From Paranoxybacillus sp035645275 (GTDB taxonomy: Bacteria; Bacillota; Bacilli; Bacillales; Anoxybacillaceae), in NCBI GenBank assembly GCA_035645275.1, contig DASQMX010000019.1:105294-169293 (forward strand): 64,000 nt of DNA, given 5' to 3'. The notes below the pieces were generated by a model that was given only the letters and a program-made list of their open reading frames with translations, was not told the origin of the DNA and searched no databases. Within the stretch, counting starts at the first letter, position 1. Every line of letters starts with the position of its first letter. Below are positions 17,497-26,108 of the stretch, piece by piece. Both the position numbers and the translations under genes were made by a program.

Positions 17497-17967
17497 TTGT
17501 CTGCCAAACTATTAATCAAGCTGCTAGAAAAGCATGTGAAACTGCATAAAGGTCTGTTGGAGTTAGCGAACAAAAAAACGGAAGTATTAAAAAAAGGCGA
17601 TATGGAAGCCCTCAGTGGAATCATGAAAGAAGAACAAAAATATATTGCAGCGATTAATCAAGTTGATCGGGAACGGATTCAGGTTGTTGAGGCGATGGTA
17701 AGCGAATCGAACGAACGGACATTAACCACCTGTATTTCACAAACAGAGGGAACGGAACGAGCCATGCTTGAGAAACTGCGGGATGATTTAATAGCAGTCG
17801 TTTCTGAGTTAAAAAATATAAATCTATTAAACCAGCAGCTTACACAACAATCATTACAGTTCGTCACTGTCATGTTAGACACGCTCATGCCGCAGCCGCC
17901 CGAAATGAACTATGGAGCACCAAACAAAGCGACAACGGGACGCTCCTTATTCGATTCGAAAGCTTAA
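17497..17967 (+). CDS. flgN: FlgN-type export chaperone for FlgK/FlgL
   Basis: The 156-residue product starts at a TTG codon behind AAGGAGAG (6 nt gap). It is a long helical coiled-coil protein (LIKLLEKHVKLHKGLLELANKKTE) ending in a flexible Pro-rich tail (LDTLMPQPPEMNYG), as in the FlgN family. FlgN binds the C termini of the hook-filament junction proteins FlgK and FlgL and keeps them soluble; both are encoded next. Equivalent to yvyG of B. subtilis. Confidence 0.9.
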   Translation: MSAKLLIKLLEKHVKLHKGLLELANKKTEVLKKGDMEALSGIMKEEQKYIAAINQVDRERIQVVEAMVSESNERTLTTCISQTEGTERAMLEKLRDDLIAVVSELKNINLLNQQLTQQSLQFVTVMLDTLMPQPPEMNYGAPNKATTGRSLFDSKA

Positions 17968-17993
17968 AGTTTAAAGCATTGGAGGAACATGTG

Positions 17994-19580
17994 ATGCGAT
18001 CAACGTTTCATGGCTTAGAGACAGCCAAACGAGGTATGTTTACACAACAATCCGCTTTATATGTAACGGGCCATAATATTGCCAATGCCAACACTCCTGG
18101 CTATTCGCGCCAGCGCGTCAATTTTGCACAGACGGAACCATATCCGCCAGCTTCGATGAACCGTCCGCACATTCCGGGACAGATGGGTACGGGGGTAACT
18201 GCAGAGGCTGTGCAGCGAATACGTGACAGTTTCTTAGATTACCAATATCGGAATGAAGCTACCAAGCTCGGCTATTGGAACACACGCTCAGAAGCAATTG
18301 CAAAAATGGAAGATATTATGAATGAGCCAAGCGAATATGGTCTCGGTAAGGCGATGACGCAGTTTTGGGAAGCGTTGCAAGACTTAAGCGTCAATCCGGA
18401 AAACGAAGGGGCGCGTGCGGTTGTGCGTCAACGTGGAATGGCAGTAGCAGAATCTTTCAATTACCTTTACAACTCTTTATCGCAAATTCGCAACGATTTA
18501 GGACAGGAAATTAAAACTGGTTTATTAGAAGTGAATTCCATTTTAAAGCAAATTAGTGAGTTAAATGACCAAATTAAAGCCATCGAACCGAACGGTTATT
18601 TGCCAAATGACCTTTATGATAAACGAGATCTTCTTGTCGATGAGTTGTCAAAGTTTTTTCAGGTAAAAGTAGAAACCGTTGCATCTGGGGGGAATGCTCT
18701 AGATATAGCGGAAGGAATTTATGAAATTTCCCTTGTTAATCAGGACGGTTCAACAATAAAGATAGTGACGAAAGACGGCTATTCTAAATTATCCGTCGAC
18801 CCGTCTGTCGACCCTGTTAACGACCCTACAAACCCGAATGGATTTGTTTCCAGCATTAAAATAGAAGGTTCAACTACTTCCATCCTCCCAGACAATTTAG
18901 CAAGCGGGAGAATTAAGTCATTAATTGAATCTTATGGTTATGGACCTGACCAAAATAACGTGAAAGGCTACTATCCTGATATGCTCGCCGATTTAGATAA
19001 AATGGCGTATTCGTTTGCAACGATGTTTAATGAACAACATAAAACGGGATACGGTCTTAATAATTCTACAGGTAAGAACTTTTTTGACATTCCACCGACA
19101 GAAAAAGGCGCAGCCGCTTTGATTAAAGTGCATAGTGATATTATGACCGACCTTTCTAATATCGCTGCATCTTCTAAACAAGATGCGAGTGGAAATGTAG
19201 AGACTGGAAATGGCGCTAATGCTCTTTATTTAACGATGATTAAAGATGTTCAAATTACTAATGGTTCAGTCACTCTACCAAGTGGTGGAACGGTTAATTC
19301 ACTGCCTATTACAGGTGGAACGGTGCAAACGTTTTATGAAGGGCTCATTGGGAAAATCGGTGTCGATGGACAACAAGCAGAGAGAATGAAATTTAATGCT
19401 GAGACGCTTGCAATGTCTGTTGAAAAAAACCGTCAATCTGTCAGCTCCGTTTCCCTTGATGAAGAAATGACGAATTTAATTAAATTCCAGCATGCTTATA
19501 ACGCCGCAGCGCGCAGCATTACCGTTATCGATGAAATGCTCGATAAAATCATTAACGGCATGGGCCGTGTTGGATTGTAA
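17994..19580 (+). CDS. flgK: Flagellar hook-associated protein 1 FlgK
   Basis: The product is 528 residues from ATG 17994, placed 8 nt after GGAGG; an upstream in-frame ATG at 17979 overlaps that site. N-terminal flagellar rod-type motif: STFHGLETAKRGMFTQQSAL then GHNIANANTPGYSRQRV. The C-terminal heptad region SLDEEMTNLIKFQHAYNAAARSI is equally typical. FlgK forms the first junction ring between hook and filament. It is exported through the flagellar type III system with FlgN. flgL follows 15 bp later. Confidence 0.96.
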   Translation: MRSTFHGLETAKRGMFTQQSALYVTGHNIANANTPGYSRQRVNFAQTEPYPPASMNRPHIPGQMGTGVTAEAVQRIRDSFLDYQYRNEATKLGYWNTRSEAIAKMEDIMNEPSEYGLGKAMTQFWEALQDLSVNPENEGARAVVRQRGMAVAESFNYLYNSLSQIRNDLGQEIKTGLLEVNSILKQISELNDQIKAIEPNGYLPNDLYDKRDLLVDELSKFFQVKVETVASGGNALDIAEGIYEISLVNQDGSTIKIVTKDGYSKLSVDPSVDPVNDPTNPNGFVSSIKIEGSTTSILPDNLASGRIKSLIESYGYGPDQNNVKGYYPDMLADLDKMAYSFATMFNEQHKTGYGLNNSTGKNFFDIPPTEKGAAALIKVHSDIMTDLSNIAASSKQDASGNVETGNGANALYLTMIKDVQITNGSVTLPSGGTVNSLPITGGTVQTFYEGLIGKIGVDGQQAERMKFNAETLAMSVEKNRQSVSSVSLDEEMTNLIKFQHAYNAAARSITVIDEMLDKIINGMGRVGL

Positions 19581-19595
19581 AGGCAGGTGATATAA

Positions 19596-20483
19596 ATGAG
19601 AGTTACGCAATCAATGTTGACGAATAATATGATTCGCAACTTATCAACCAGCTACGAAAATCTCGGAAAATACCAAGAACAGTTAACGACAGGGAAAAAA
19701 ATTACGCGTCCTTCCGATGACCCGGTTGTTGCGATGAAAGGAATTGCTTATCGTGAAGACTTAGCGCGTGTCAAACAGTATCAGCGCAACATTGGAGAAG
19801 TTCATAACTGGATTGATAGCGCAGATGATGCATTAGATAAAGTCGGACTTGCTTTGCAGCGCGTGCAAGAACTCGTTGTCCAGGCGTCAACTGATACAGC
19901 GACTCCAGAAGATCGTAAAAAAATTGCTGATGAAATCGACCAAATTCAAAAGCAAATTGTCGATGTCGCCAACACGAAAGTGGGCGGTAAGTATATTTTT
20001 AACGGAGCAGATACGAAAAATCCTTTGTTTGTAGGATATCCAGGAGATGCAACTTTTACGGTAAACGGCAATCAAAGCGATGTCGAAATCGAAGTGTTTG
20101 ATGGTATTAAATTAGATGTCAATATTGATGGGAAAACTTTGTTTACCGGAATTATTGGTATGCTGGATAATTTAAAGACGGCTTTAAATGACCCTAATAG
20201 CACGGGAAACACGATTAGCGGCTATTTAAGTCAAATTGAAGTCCAACAAGACGCTCTGTTATCGGCTCGCTCAGAACTCGGTGCAAAGCAAAACCGCGTT
20301 GAAATGATGGAAAACCGCCTGTCCACGCAAGAAGTAATCGCAACAAAGTTAATGTCTAACAACGAAGATATCGATTATGAAAAAACAATTACTGAGCTTA
20401 TTTCACAAGAGAGTGTGCATCGTGCTGCGCTAAGCGTCGGGGCGCGCATTATTCAGCCGACATTAGTCGATTTTCTCCGTTAA
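19596..20483 (+). CDS. flgL: Flagellar hook-associated protein 3 FlgL
   Basis: The 295-residue protein has the flagellin-like N terminus MRVTQSMLTNNMIRNLSTSY, with LTTGKKITRPSDDPVVA, and the C-terminal helix ISQESVHRAALSVGARI. FlgL forms the second junction ring on which the filament grows. Normal length for the Bacillus protein. It follows flgK by 15 bp in the same operon. Confidence 0.95.
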   Translation: MRVTQSMLTNNMIRNLSTSYENLGKYQEQLTTGKKITRPSDDPVVAMKGIAYREDLARVKQYQRNIGEVHNWIDSADDALDKVGLALQRVQELVVQASTDTATPEDRKKIADEIDQIQKQIVDVANTKVGGKYIFNGADTKNPLFVGYPGDATFTVNGNQSDVEIEVFDGIKLDVNIDGKTLFTGIIGMLDNLKTALNDPNSTGNTISGYLSQIEVQQDALLSARSELGAKQNRVEMMENRLSTQEVIATKLMSNNEDIDYEKTITELISQESVHRAALSVGARIIQPTLVDFLR

Positions 20484-20504
20484 TAAAGGGAAAAGGTGAG
20501 TAAG

Positions 20505-21059
20505 ATGAATTTCCCGCAAATTCAAATTCGTACCACGAAAGCCATTCTTGGTTTACATATTGAAAAGCCGGTTCAGCATATCGAGCAGCCGAAAGCCGAC
20601 TTGCATATTGAACAGCCGCCGGCAACAATTACGATCGATTCACAGCCAGCGAGGCTGACCATTGACCAGTCAAAGGCATGGAACGACATGGGGCTGATGG
20701 GGCCGCTTGCTTCTACAAGGAAATTCGCGCAAGAAGGCCGCCAAGCGCTGCTAGAAGGCATTGCCCGCCGTGCTCAGGAAGGCGACCAGCTCATGAAAAT
20801 TGAAAATGGCGGCAATCCGATTGCTGTGCTTGCGACTGAAAAAGGTTTGCGTCCTTATAAAGAGCTTGGAATAAAATTTATTCCTTCTGTTAATAGTGTA
20901 GATATTGATTACCAACCAGGTTATTTCGATATGAAAGTTGATCGAAATAAACCAATTATTGATGTTAAAGTGAATAAACCGATTCATGAATACAAACCGG
21001 GAGATGTATCTGGTTATATGATTCAGTACCCGTCTATCAAAATCGATGTGAAATATTAG
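20505..21059 (+). CDS. yviE: YviE-like protein (DUF6470)
   Basis: The product is 184 residues from ATG 20505; a GTG at 20496 is in frame but overlaps the ribosome site AAGGTGAG. The N-terminal third carries a repeated short pattern (HIEKPVQHIEQ, LHIEQPPATI, TIDSQPARLTIDQ), and the C-terminal part repeats alternating polar strands (DVKVNKPIHEYKPGD). There is no signal peptide. Its position between flgL and fliW is fixed in Bacillus, but its biochemical role is unknown. Confidence 0.85.
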   Translation: MNFPQIQIRTTKAILGLHIEKPVQHIEQPKADLHIEQPPATITIDSQPARLTIDQSKAWNDMGLMGPLASTRKFAQEGRQALLEGIARRAQEGDQLMKIENGGNPIAVLATEKGLRPYKELGIKFIPSVNSVDIDYQPGYFDMKVDRNKPIIDVKVNKPIHEYKPGDVSGYMIQYPSIKIDVKY

Positions 21060-21063
21060 GAGA

Positions 21064-21095
21064 AAGCGGTGCCGTTACGGTCTACCGCTTTTTTT
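21064..21095 (+). terminator. Intrinsic terminator between yviE and fliW
   Basis: AAGCGGT and ACCGCTT form a stem followed by seven Ts, starting 4 bp past the yviE stop. fliW begins 26 bp later, so fliW-csrA transcription would need readthrough, processing, or a promoter hidden in this short gap. Confidence 0.75.
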
Positions 21096-21120
21096 ACGAG
21101 AATGAGAAAGGAGCTTTTCT

Positions 21121-21564
21121 ATGAAAATAACATCAAAATTTTTAGGAGAAATTGAAATAAACGAAGAACAAATCATTTATTTTCCGAATGGACTTCCTGG
21201 TTTTGAAGATGAAAGGCAATTTGTTATTTTTTCATTAGAGGAAGAATCTCCATTTGCTGTTTTGCAGTCGATTCAACATAGTCATGTCGGATTTGTTATT
21301 GTTTATCCATTTTCTTTCTATCCTAATTACGCCTTCGATTTAGCTGAAGAAGATATCGAAAAGCTAAAACTCAGCTCCCCTGACGATTGTGTAACATATA
21401 CGATTATGACGCTGAAAGAGCCATTTGCTAAGTCGACTATTAATTTAAAAGCACCAATTGTCATTAACGCCAAGGAGAAAATAGGAAAACAACTCATACT
21501 TCACGATAGCAACTACCCGATTCGTTTTCCGTTGTCCGAGGTGTGCGGGAAGGAGGAAAAATAA
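21121..21564 (+). CDS. fliW: Flagellar assembly factor FliW
   Basis: The 147-residue protein shows the FliW signatures IIYFPNGLPGFEDERQFVIF and DDCVTYTIMTL, and LKAPIVINAKEKIGKQLIL. FliW binds CsrA and flagellin: when flagellin is exported, freed FliW removes CsrA from the hag leader so more flagellin is made. Stop and the csrA start overlap as TAATG. hag lies just downstream, so the whole homeostatic circuit is within 2 kb. Confidence 0.96.
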   Translation: MKITSKFLGEIEINEEQIIYFPNGLPGFEDERQFVIFSLEEESPFAVLQSIQHSHVGFVIVYPFSFYPNYAFDLAEEDIEKLKLSSPDDCVTYTIMTLKEPFAKSTINLKAPIVINAKEKIGKQLILHDSNYPIRFPLSEVCGKEEK

Positions 21565-21791
21565 TGCTCGTTCTCACCCGCAAGAAAAATGAATCCATTA
21601 TGATTGGCGATTCGATTGAAATTAAAGTGCTTGCCGTCGAAGGAGAACAAATCAAACTCGGTATCATTGCACCGAAGCATATCGACATTTATCGCAAAGA
21701 AATATATATAGCCATTCAAGAAGAAAACAAACAAGCGGCAGACATTTCGACAAATTTGCTACAACAATTAAAAAATAATAAAAAAAGCTAA
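21564..21791 (+). CDS. csrA: Translational repressor CsrA
   Basis: The 75-residue product starts at MLVLTRKKNESIMIGD; an upstream in-frame ATG at 21543 lies inside fliW and overlaps the ribosome site AAGGAGG. VLAVEGEQIKLGIIAPK and IYRKEIYIAIQ complete the five-strand RNA-binding dimer, and a C-terminal extension of about 15 residues is the FliW-binding region in Bacillus-type CsrA. Its target is the hag leader, where an AGGA-loop hairpin and the Shine-Dalgarno are both visible. Confidence 0.95.
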   Translation: MLVLTRKKNESIMIGDSIEIKVLAVEGEQIKLGIIAPKHIDIYRKEIYIAIQEENKQAADISTNLLQQLKNNKKS

Positions 21792-21799
21792 AAAACTAT

Positions 21800-21826
21800 T
21801 AAACATTTCATGAATGCTTCCGATAT
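21800..21826 (+). promoter_or_regulatory. Sigma-D promoter of hag
   Basis: TAAA at 21800-21803 and TCCGATAT at 21819-21826 with a 15-nt spacer match the sigma-D consensus with one change in the -10. It predicts a leader of about 83 nt before the hag start. Confidence 0.88.
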
Positions 21827-21872
21827 TAAAAATGTAAGGCGGGGAAGGTTAATCGACCATCCCTGCAAAAAA

Positions 21873-21888
21873 TCTACAAGGATGTAGA
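21873..21888 (+). promoter_or_regulatory. CsrA-binding hairpin in the hag leader
   Basis: TCTACA-AGGA-TGTAGA is a perfect 6-bp stem holding the tetraloop AGGA, the preferred high-affinity CsrA site. A second GGA is the Shine-Dalgarno itself (AAGGAGG at about 21902). The pair matches the two-site scheme of B. subtilis hag. Confidence 0.85.
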
Positions 21889-21916
21889 AAAATATCTATT
21901 CAAGGAGGAATTTGAA

Positions 21917-23096
21917 ATGAGAATTCAACACAACATCTCTGCGTTAAACACGCACCGTCAATTAGCATTTAACAACACTCAAACTGCGAAAAACCTTGAG
22001 AAATTATCTTCAGGTTTCCGCATCAACCGCGCTGGCGACGATGCTGCAGGTCTTGCCATCTCTGAAAAAATGCGCGGCCAAATCCGCGGTCTTGAAATGG
22101 CGTCTAAAAACGCGCAAGACGCAATTTCATTAATCCAAACAGCTGAAGGTGCATTAACAGAAACACATGCGATCCTTCAACGTATGCGTGAGCTTGCAGT
22201 GCAAGCAGCGAACGACACAAACGTATCTGCTGACCGTACAGCGATTCAAAGTGAAATTAATCAACTTGTTTCTGAACTTGATCGTATTGCACAAAATACA
22301 GAATTCAACACTCAAAAGCTTTTAAATGGTTCTTTCAATGGAAAAGTATTCCAAATTGGTGCGAACAGCGGTCAATCTATTACTTTGTCAATTACTAATA
22401 TGGGTTCTACTTCTTTAAGTGTAAATAGCCTTTCAGTAAGCACAGCTTCAAAGGCACAGAATGCGATTACTAAAATTAATAATGCAATTGAAACAGTATC
22501 TAAAGAACGTTCTAAGCTTGGTGCTGTTCAAAACCGCCTAGAGCACACAATTAACAACCTTGGTGCAACGGCAGAAAACTTAACTGCTGCTGAATCTCGT
22601 ATCCGCGACGTTGATTATGCTTTAGCCGCATAAGCGGTGACAAGCACAGTCGTCCTAGCTGGAAACGGCTAGGAGTATCACCGGGTGAATTGCTGGAAAC
22701 CCCTTAGAGCCTTTGACGCCACAACGGAGCTGGAAACGGCAGACGTGATGGCTTGAAAAGTCAAAGGATTGGGCAATCGAGCAGCCAAGCTCCTGTCTCG
22801 AAAGAGTGGAGAAGGTTCAACGACTAGGACGAACCACCTAAGGTCTCTTGACTATGGTGATGAGGTCCGTAGGGGATCAGAATTCTCCATCGTTCTGAAT
22901 TCCTCGAAGTGCCCGGCCCCTAACAGGTGAAGCTGAGGGTGAAGAGATAGTCTAGTCATTTGCGAAAGCAAATGTTCGCACGATGGCGAAAGAAATGATG
23001 GAATTTACTAAGAATAATATCTTAATGCAAGCAGCACAATCTATGTTGGCTCAAGCTAACCAACAACCGCAAGGAGTACTTCAATTACTCCGATAA
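21917..23096 (+). CDS. hag: Flagellin, split by a group I intron
   Basis: Exon 1 is 21917-22615 (233 codons) and exon 2 is 22983-23096 (37 codons plus TAA). Joined, they give a 270-residue flagellin reading ...SRIRDVD|MAKEMMEFTKN..., which is the canonical C-terminal junction of Bacillus flagellins. N terminus MRIQHNISALNTHRQL and FRINRAGDDAAGLAISEKM are standard D0/D1; the central D2/D3 region is short and Ser/Thr-rich (NMGSTSLSVNSLSVSTAS), a plausible site for glycans. Unspliced mRNA would stop after five intron codons (YALAA) and lack the C-terminal D0 helix. Expression is under sigma-D and CsrA/FliW. Two Maf glycosyltransferases and a legionaminic-acid cluster follow. Confidence 0.93.
22616..22982 (+). 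ncRNA. Group I self-splicing intron (IA-like) in hag
   Basis: The 367-nt insert splits hag between the GAT and ATG codons. Exon 1 ends in U (22615) and the intron ends in G (22982), as group I introns require. Conserved core elements appear in order: AATTGCTGGAAACCCC with CTTAGAGCC (P-Q region), TTCAACGACTAG (R element, P7 5' strand) and AAGAGATAGTCT (S element, P7 3' strand). GACTA and TAGTC can pair as P7. A possible P1 pairs U22615 with G22639. Long extra hairpins between R and S suggest subgroup IA. The intron has no ORF of its own. Confidence 0.9.
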
Positions 23097-23112
23097 TCTT
23101 AGTCAAATCGAA

Positions 23113-23144
23113 AGGGACCTTGGAATATCCAAGGTCTCTTTTGT
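23113..23144 (+). terminator. Terminator of hag
   Basis: GACCTTGG-aatat-CCAAGGTC forms a strong stem with T-rich sequence after it (TCTTTTGTTGCTTTT), 16 bp past the spliced hag stop. A second palindrome, TGATTACA ... TGTAATCA at 23150-23177, may serve the convergent endonuclease gene. Confidence 0.85.
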
Positions 23145-23180
23145 TGCTTTTGATTACATTGTAAGTTGAATTGTAATCAT

Positions 23181-24128
23181 TTATTTGAGTCGGCCATTTA
23201 AGTATTCATAACAAAGTTCAATAGCTTCTCCCATTGTATATCCTGTTTTTTGCTGGAAAATTGCTAAATGAAATAACTCTTTTCTTTTTAATTCGATTTG
23301 ATATGATTTTCGGGGAAGGTTCCGTTTCGTTTCCATCACGTTTAAAAAATGGTGTAATCGCGGCTCAATAATATTTAGGGCTTCAGGCAAGCTGTTGCAT
23401 ATTTTTTTAATCTCTGTTGTTGGTTTATTAAGAGCTATTCGCTCAAGCAAGTAAACCGTAGTACGTTTCTTAAGAGGTAAATCTTCCTTCTTTAAATTCT
23501 CCAAATAAATGTCTTTTCTCTTCATACCTTTCGACAAGTAAGGCCTTACAAGGCTGAGAAAGGCTAAAATGGAACGTTGATTATATAGGACAAGTCGTTT
23601 ATCGCTATCGATCGAAAAATTCAAGTGAAATTTATTGAATAGCAGTTTGTGTAAAAATAAAATTTCCTCATGGGAAAATGACTCTGTTGAAAGAATAATT
23701 TTCTGTGGGGTTTTTCCTTTCATTTTTAAATGACCGTCATCTTGATACCACCAAGCGAGGGATAACGGGGTCATTAGCTTTTCAACAAATTCTTTTGGTA
23801 TAATTTTTACTGTATTGTTGTACCAAATCTCTTTAAGGTGAATATAAATAGGTTCAGTTTTGGATTGAACATAATATAGGTCGGCGAAACCTTCTTTTAT
23901 TCGACTATCAAAAACTCTCCGATACTTCGGTGGATTAAGCCGTAAAAAGTTAGCGAGTTTTTGGTAACAATGCACACACCAATCACGATCTTTGATGGAA
24001 TGTCCAAAACGAAACCGCGGTTTTCGATTTTTTTGAATGATAATATTGCCATCACCTAATAATTTTCCGGTTAACATTTCAAGAAGTTTACGATCGTAAT
24101 TGCATAGGAGAATGTCTATGTGATTCAT
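23181..24128 (-). CDS. Free-standing LAGLIDADG homing endonuclease
   Basis: The 315-residue protein carries two LAGLIDADG-type motifs: LTGKLLGDGNI at residues 19-29, with Asp26, and LSLAWWYQDDGHL at residues 122-134, with Asp130/131 as the metal ligand. This is a monomeric double-motif layout, as in intron-encoded endonucleases. The gene is intact with a strong AAAGGAGG ribosome site, but lies outside the intron and opposite to hag. It probably cuts intronless hag alleles and mobilises the intron in trans. The C-terminal 90 residues are basic and lack a recognised motif. Target specificity and any maturase role are inference. Confidence 0.88.
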   Translation of the reverse strand: MNHIDILLCNYDRKLLEMLTGKLLGDGNIIIQKNRKPRFRFGHSIKDRDWCVHCYQKLANFLRLNPPKYRRVFDSRIKEGFADLYYVQSKTEPIYIHLKEIWYNNTVKIIPKEFVEKLMTPLSLAWWYQDDGHLKMKGKTPQKIILSTESFSHEEILFLHKLLFNKFHLNFSIDSDKRLVLYNQRSILAFLSLVRPYLSKGMKRKDIYLENLKKEDLPLKKRTTVYLLERIALNKPTTEIKKICNSLPEALNIIEPRLHHFLNVMETKRNLPRKSYQIELKRKELFHLAIFQQKTGYTMGEAIELCYEYLNGRLK

Positions 24129-24350
24129 ATGGCCTCCTTTAATATAGAAACATTTGTTCTTGTTTAATTATAACATACTCACCGGATTTTTAGGTAATTA
24201 GTTAGTTCCACTCCTTTTATATAAGATTTTAAAATCAATTTAGTTGAAAATACACCAATCGTATCAAAAAAGTTAGTTAAATTTTAACTATATAAGACAA
24301 GGTATTAAGAAAATATGATGGCAGCCGATATTATAATTGAGGTGCTAATA

Positions 24351-26108
24351 ATGAATAATGAGATAAAAGAGTATGAAATCATTGAGGAAACTGCGAAGAG
24401 TGGACATCGTATCCATAAAGTAAACAATTATTACCTTCACAGCAAGTATGACCCGATTCGGGAGGCTGTTAGATTTGCTGACCATCATTACAAGAAAAAT
24501 CATTTACATATTCTATTCGGTATTGGATCGGGATATATTGCGAAAGCTTTAAGTGAAAAAATGAGTGAAAATGAGTTTTTAATCATTGTCGAACCGTTAG
24601 AGAATTTGGTCAATATTCAATTGAATAACGAAAATATATTAGAAAGAACAATAATAGTTAAAAATAGACAATTTGAAGATTTCAAAAAATTATGTGATGC
24701 TTTAATGGATCGATTTAGCAATCGGGTCCAAATAATTTGTTCACCTAATTATGATAAACTGTTTCCAAATGATTATAAGGAGATATTAAGTATAGTCAAA
24801 GATTTAATATATGTACAAAAAGTAAATGAAAACACTATTAAAAAATTTTCAAAAGAATGGCAAAGGAATTTTATTTTAAACTTATTTTATGCTTTTGATG
24901 ACATTCCTTTAAAAAAGTTAGAAGGCTATTTCAATGTTCCGGTGGTAGTGGCTTCTGGCGGTCCATCGTTAACAAAACAAATCCCTCTGTTGAAAAAAGT
25001 AAGGGATCATGTACTTTTAATTTCATCAGGATCTACTATCAATACGCTTCTTAATTATAATATTGAGCCTGATTTTGTCGTAACAATAGATGGTCATATA
25101 AATAACTATAGACACTTTGAATCTATAGAGCTTAAAGAGACGAAAATGATTTATTCTCTATCGCATCATGAAAAAATTTTAGAGAGGTTGAATCAAAGAG
25201 CGTTCTTTTTTGTTTCAAGCGTTCATCAATTTTTAGAGACTTACGCAGAAAAATTATTGAATAAGGAAGTTCCGAATATTTTAGGAGGAGCTTCTGTAGC
25301 TAGTTTTGCTTTAAATATAGCTTATATGATTTCTTCAGGCCCTGTTGCCCTTATTGGTCAAGATTTGGCCTACACAGATAACAAAACACACGCGGAACAT
25401 AATAAAAATTTCAAAAAAATTGATGAAGCCTATATTAAAGAAAGAGGAATGTTCTACACAGAGGGATATTATGGTGACCAAGTATTAACAGATTATGCTT
25501 TCTTAACGATGAAGCATAACTTTGAAAAATTAATTCACATGTTTGAGCAGCCTCAGAAAATCTATAATTGCACAGAAGGTGGAATAAAACTAGAGGGGTA
25601 TCAACAAATTCCTTTCCAAGAGTTTTGTGATAGATATGTCGATACTAATAAAATTGTACCAATGTTTGATATAGATTCATATCCACGCAAAGATATTCAA
25701 GAATGGAAAGAGTTTTTAATTCGAATTGAAAACGAAATAAAATTGCATGATAAAGTAAAGCGTCTTGTTGAAGAAGCAGTTCTGTTGTTGAAAAGAAATG
25801 CTTCTGATACGGCATTTGAAGCGAAAATTTTAAAAAAGTTGGATAAAATTGATGAACAGTTAAAACCGATTTTTGATGAAGGAATGATGTCATTAATTGC
25901 TCAACCTATCGTTTTAGATACGTTTAATAACTACCTGCCAAAAGAGAATGAAACGGAAAAAGAAGCATACCAACGAGTATATGCTCGTTCCATAGATTTA
26001 TATTCGCGTTTACAAGAAGCTGCAACCGATTCAAAATCTTATTTTATGTGCTTAAAAGAAAAGGTAAAAAATAAAATTATTTCAATGGATAAAGAGGGAG
26101 AAAGATGA
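24351..26108 (+). CDS. maf: Maf flagellin glycosyltransferase 1
   Basis: The product is 585 residues from ATG 24351, 6 nt after GAGGTG; an upstream ATG at 24315 lacks a ribosome site. The MAF_flag10/DUF115 core is seen as VVVASGGPSLTKQIPLLKK, FVVTIDGHINNYRHFE, and GGASVASFALNIAYMIS-GPVALIGQDLAYTDNKTHA. Maf proteins transfer nonulosonic acids such as pseudaminic or legionaminic acid from the CMP-sugar to Ser/Thr of flagellin before export. It lies beside hag and upstream of a complete CMP-legionaminate pathway. The start of the next gene overlaps its stop by 4 bp. Confidence 0.88.
   Translation: MNNEIKEYEIIEETAKSGHRIHKVNNYYLHSKYDPIREAVRFADHHYKKNHLHILFGIGSGYIAKALSEKMSENEFLIIVEPLENLVNIQLNNENILERTIIVKNRQFEDFKKLCDALMDRFSNRVQIICSPNYDKLFPNDYKEILSIVKDLIYVQKVNENTIKKFSKEWQRNFILNLFYAFDDIPLKKLEGYFNVPVVVASGGPSLTKQIPLLKKVRDHVLLISSGSTINTLLNYNIEPDFVVTIDGHINNYRHFESIELKETKMIYSLSHHEKILERLNQRAFFFVSSVHQFLETYAEKLLNKEVPNILGGASVASFALNIAYMISSGPVALIGQDLAYTDNKTHAEHNKNFKKIDEAYIKERGMFYTEGYYGDQVLTDYAFLTMKHNFEKLIHMFEQPQKIYNCTEGGIKLEGYQQIPFQEFCDRYVDTNKIVPMFDIDSYPRKDIQEWKEFLIRIENEIKLHDKVKRLVEEAVLLLKRNASDTAFEAKILKKLDKIDEQLKPIFDEGMMSLIAQPIVLDTFNNYLPKENETEKEAYQRVYARSIDLYSRLQEAATDSKSYFMCLKEKVKNKIISMDKEGER

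Noticed and set aside
21917..22633. hag as a truncated pseudogene ending at 22633
   Set aside because: The missing C terminus is found in frame at 22983-23096 after removal of a group I intron with proper boundaries and core motifs.
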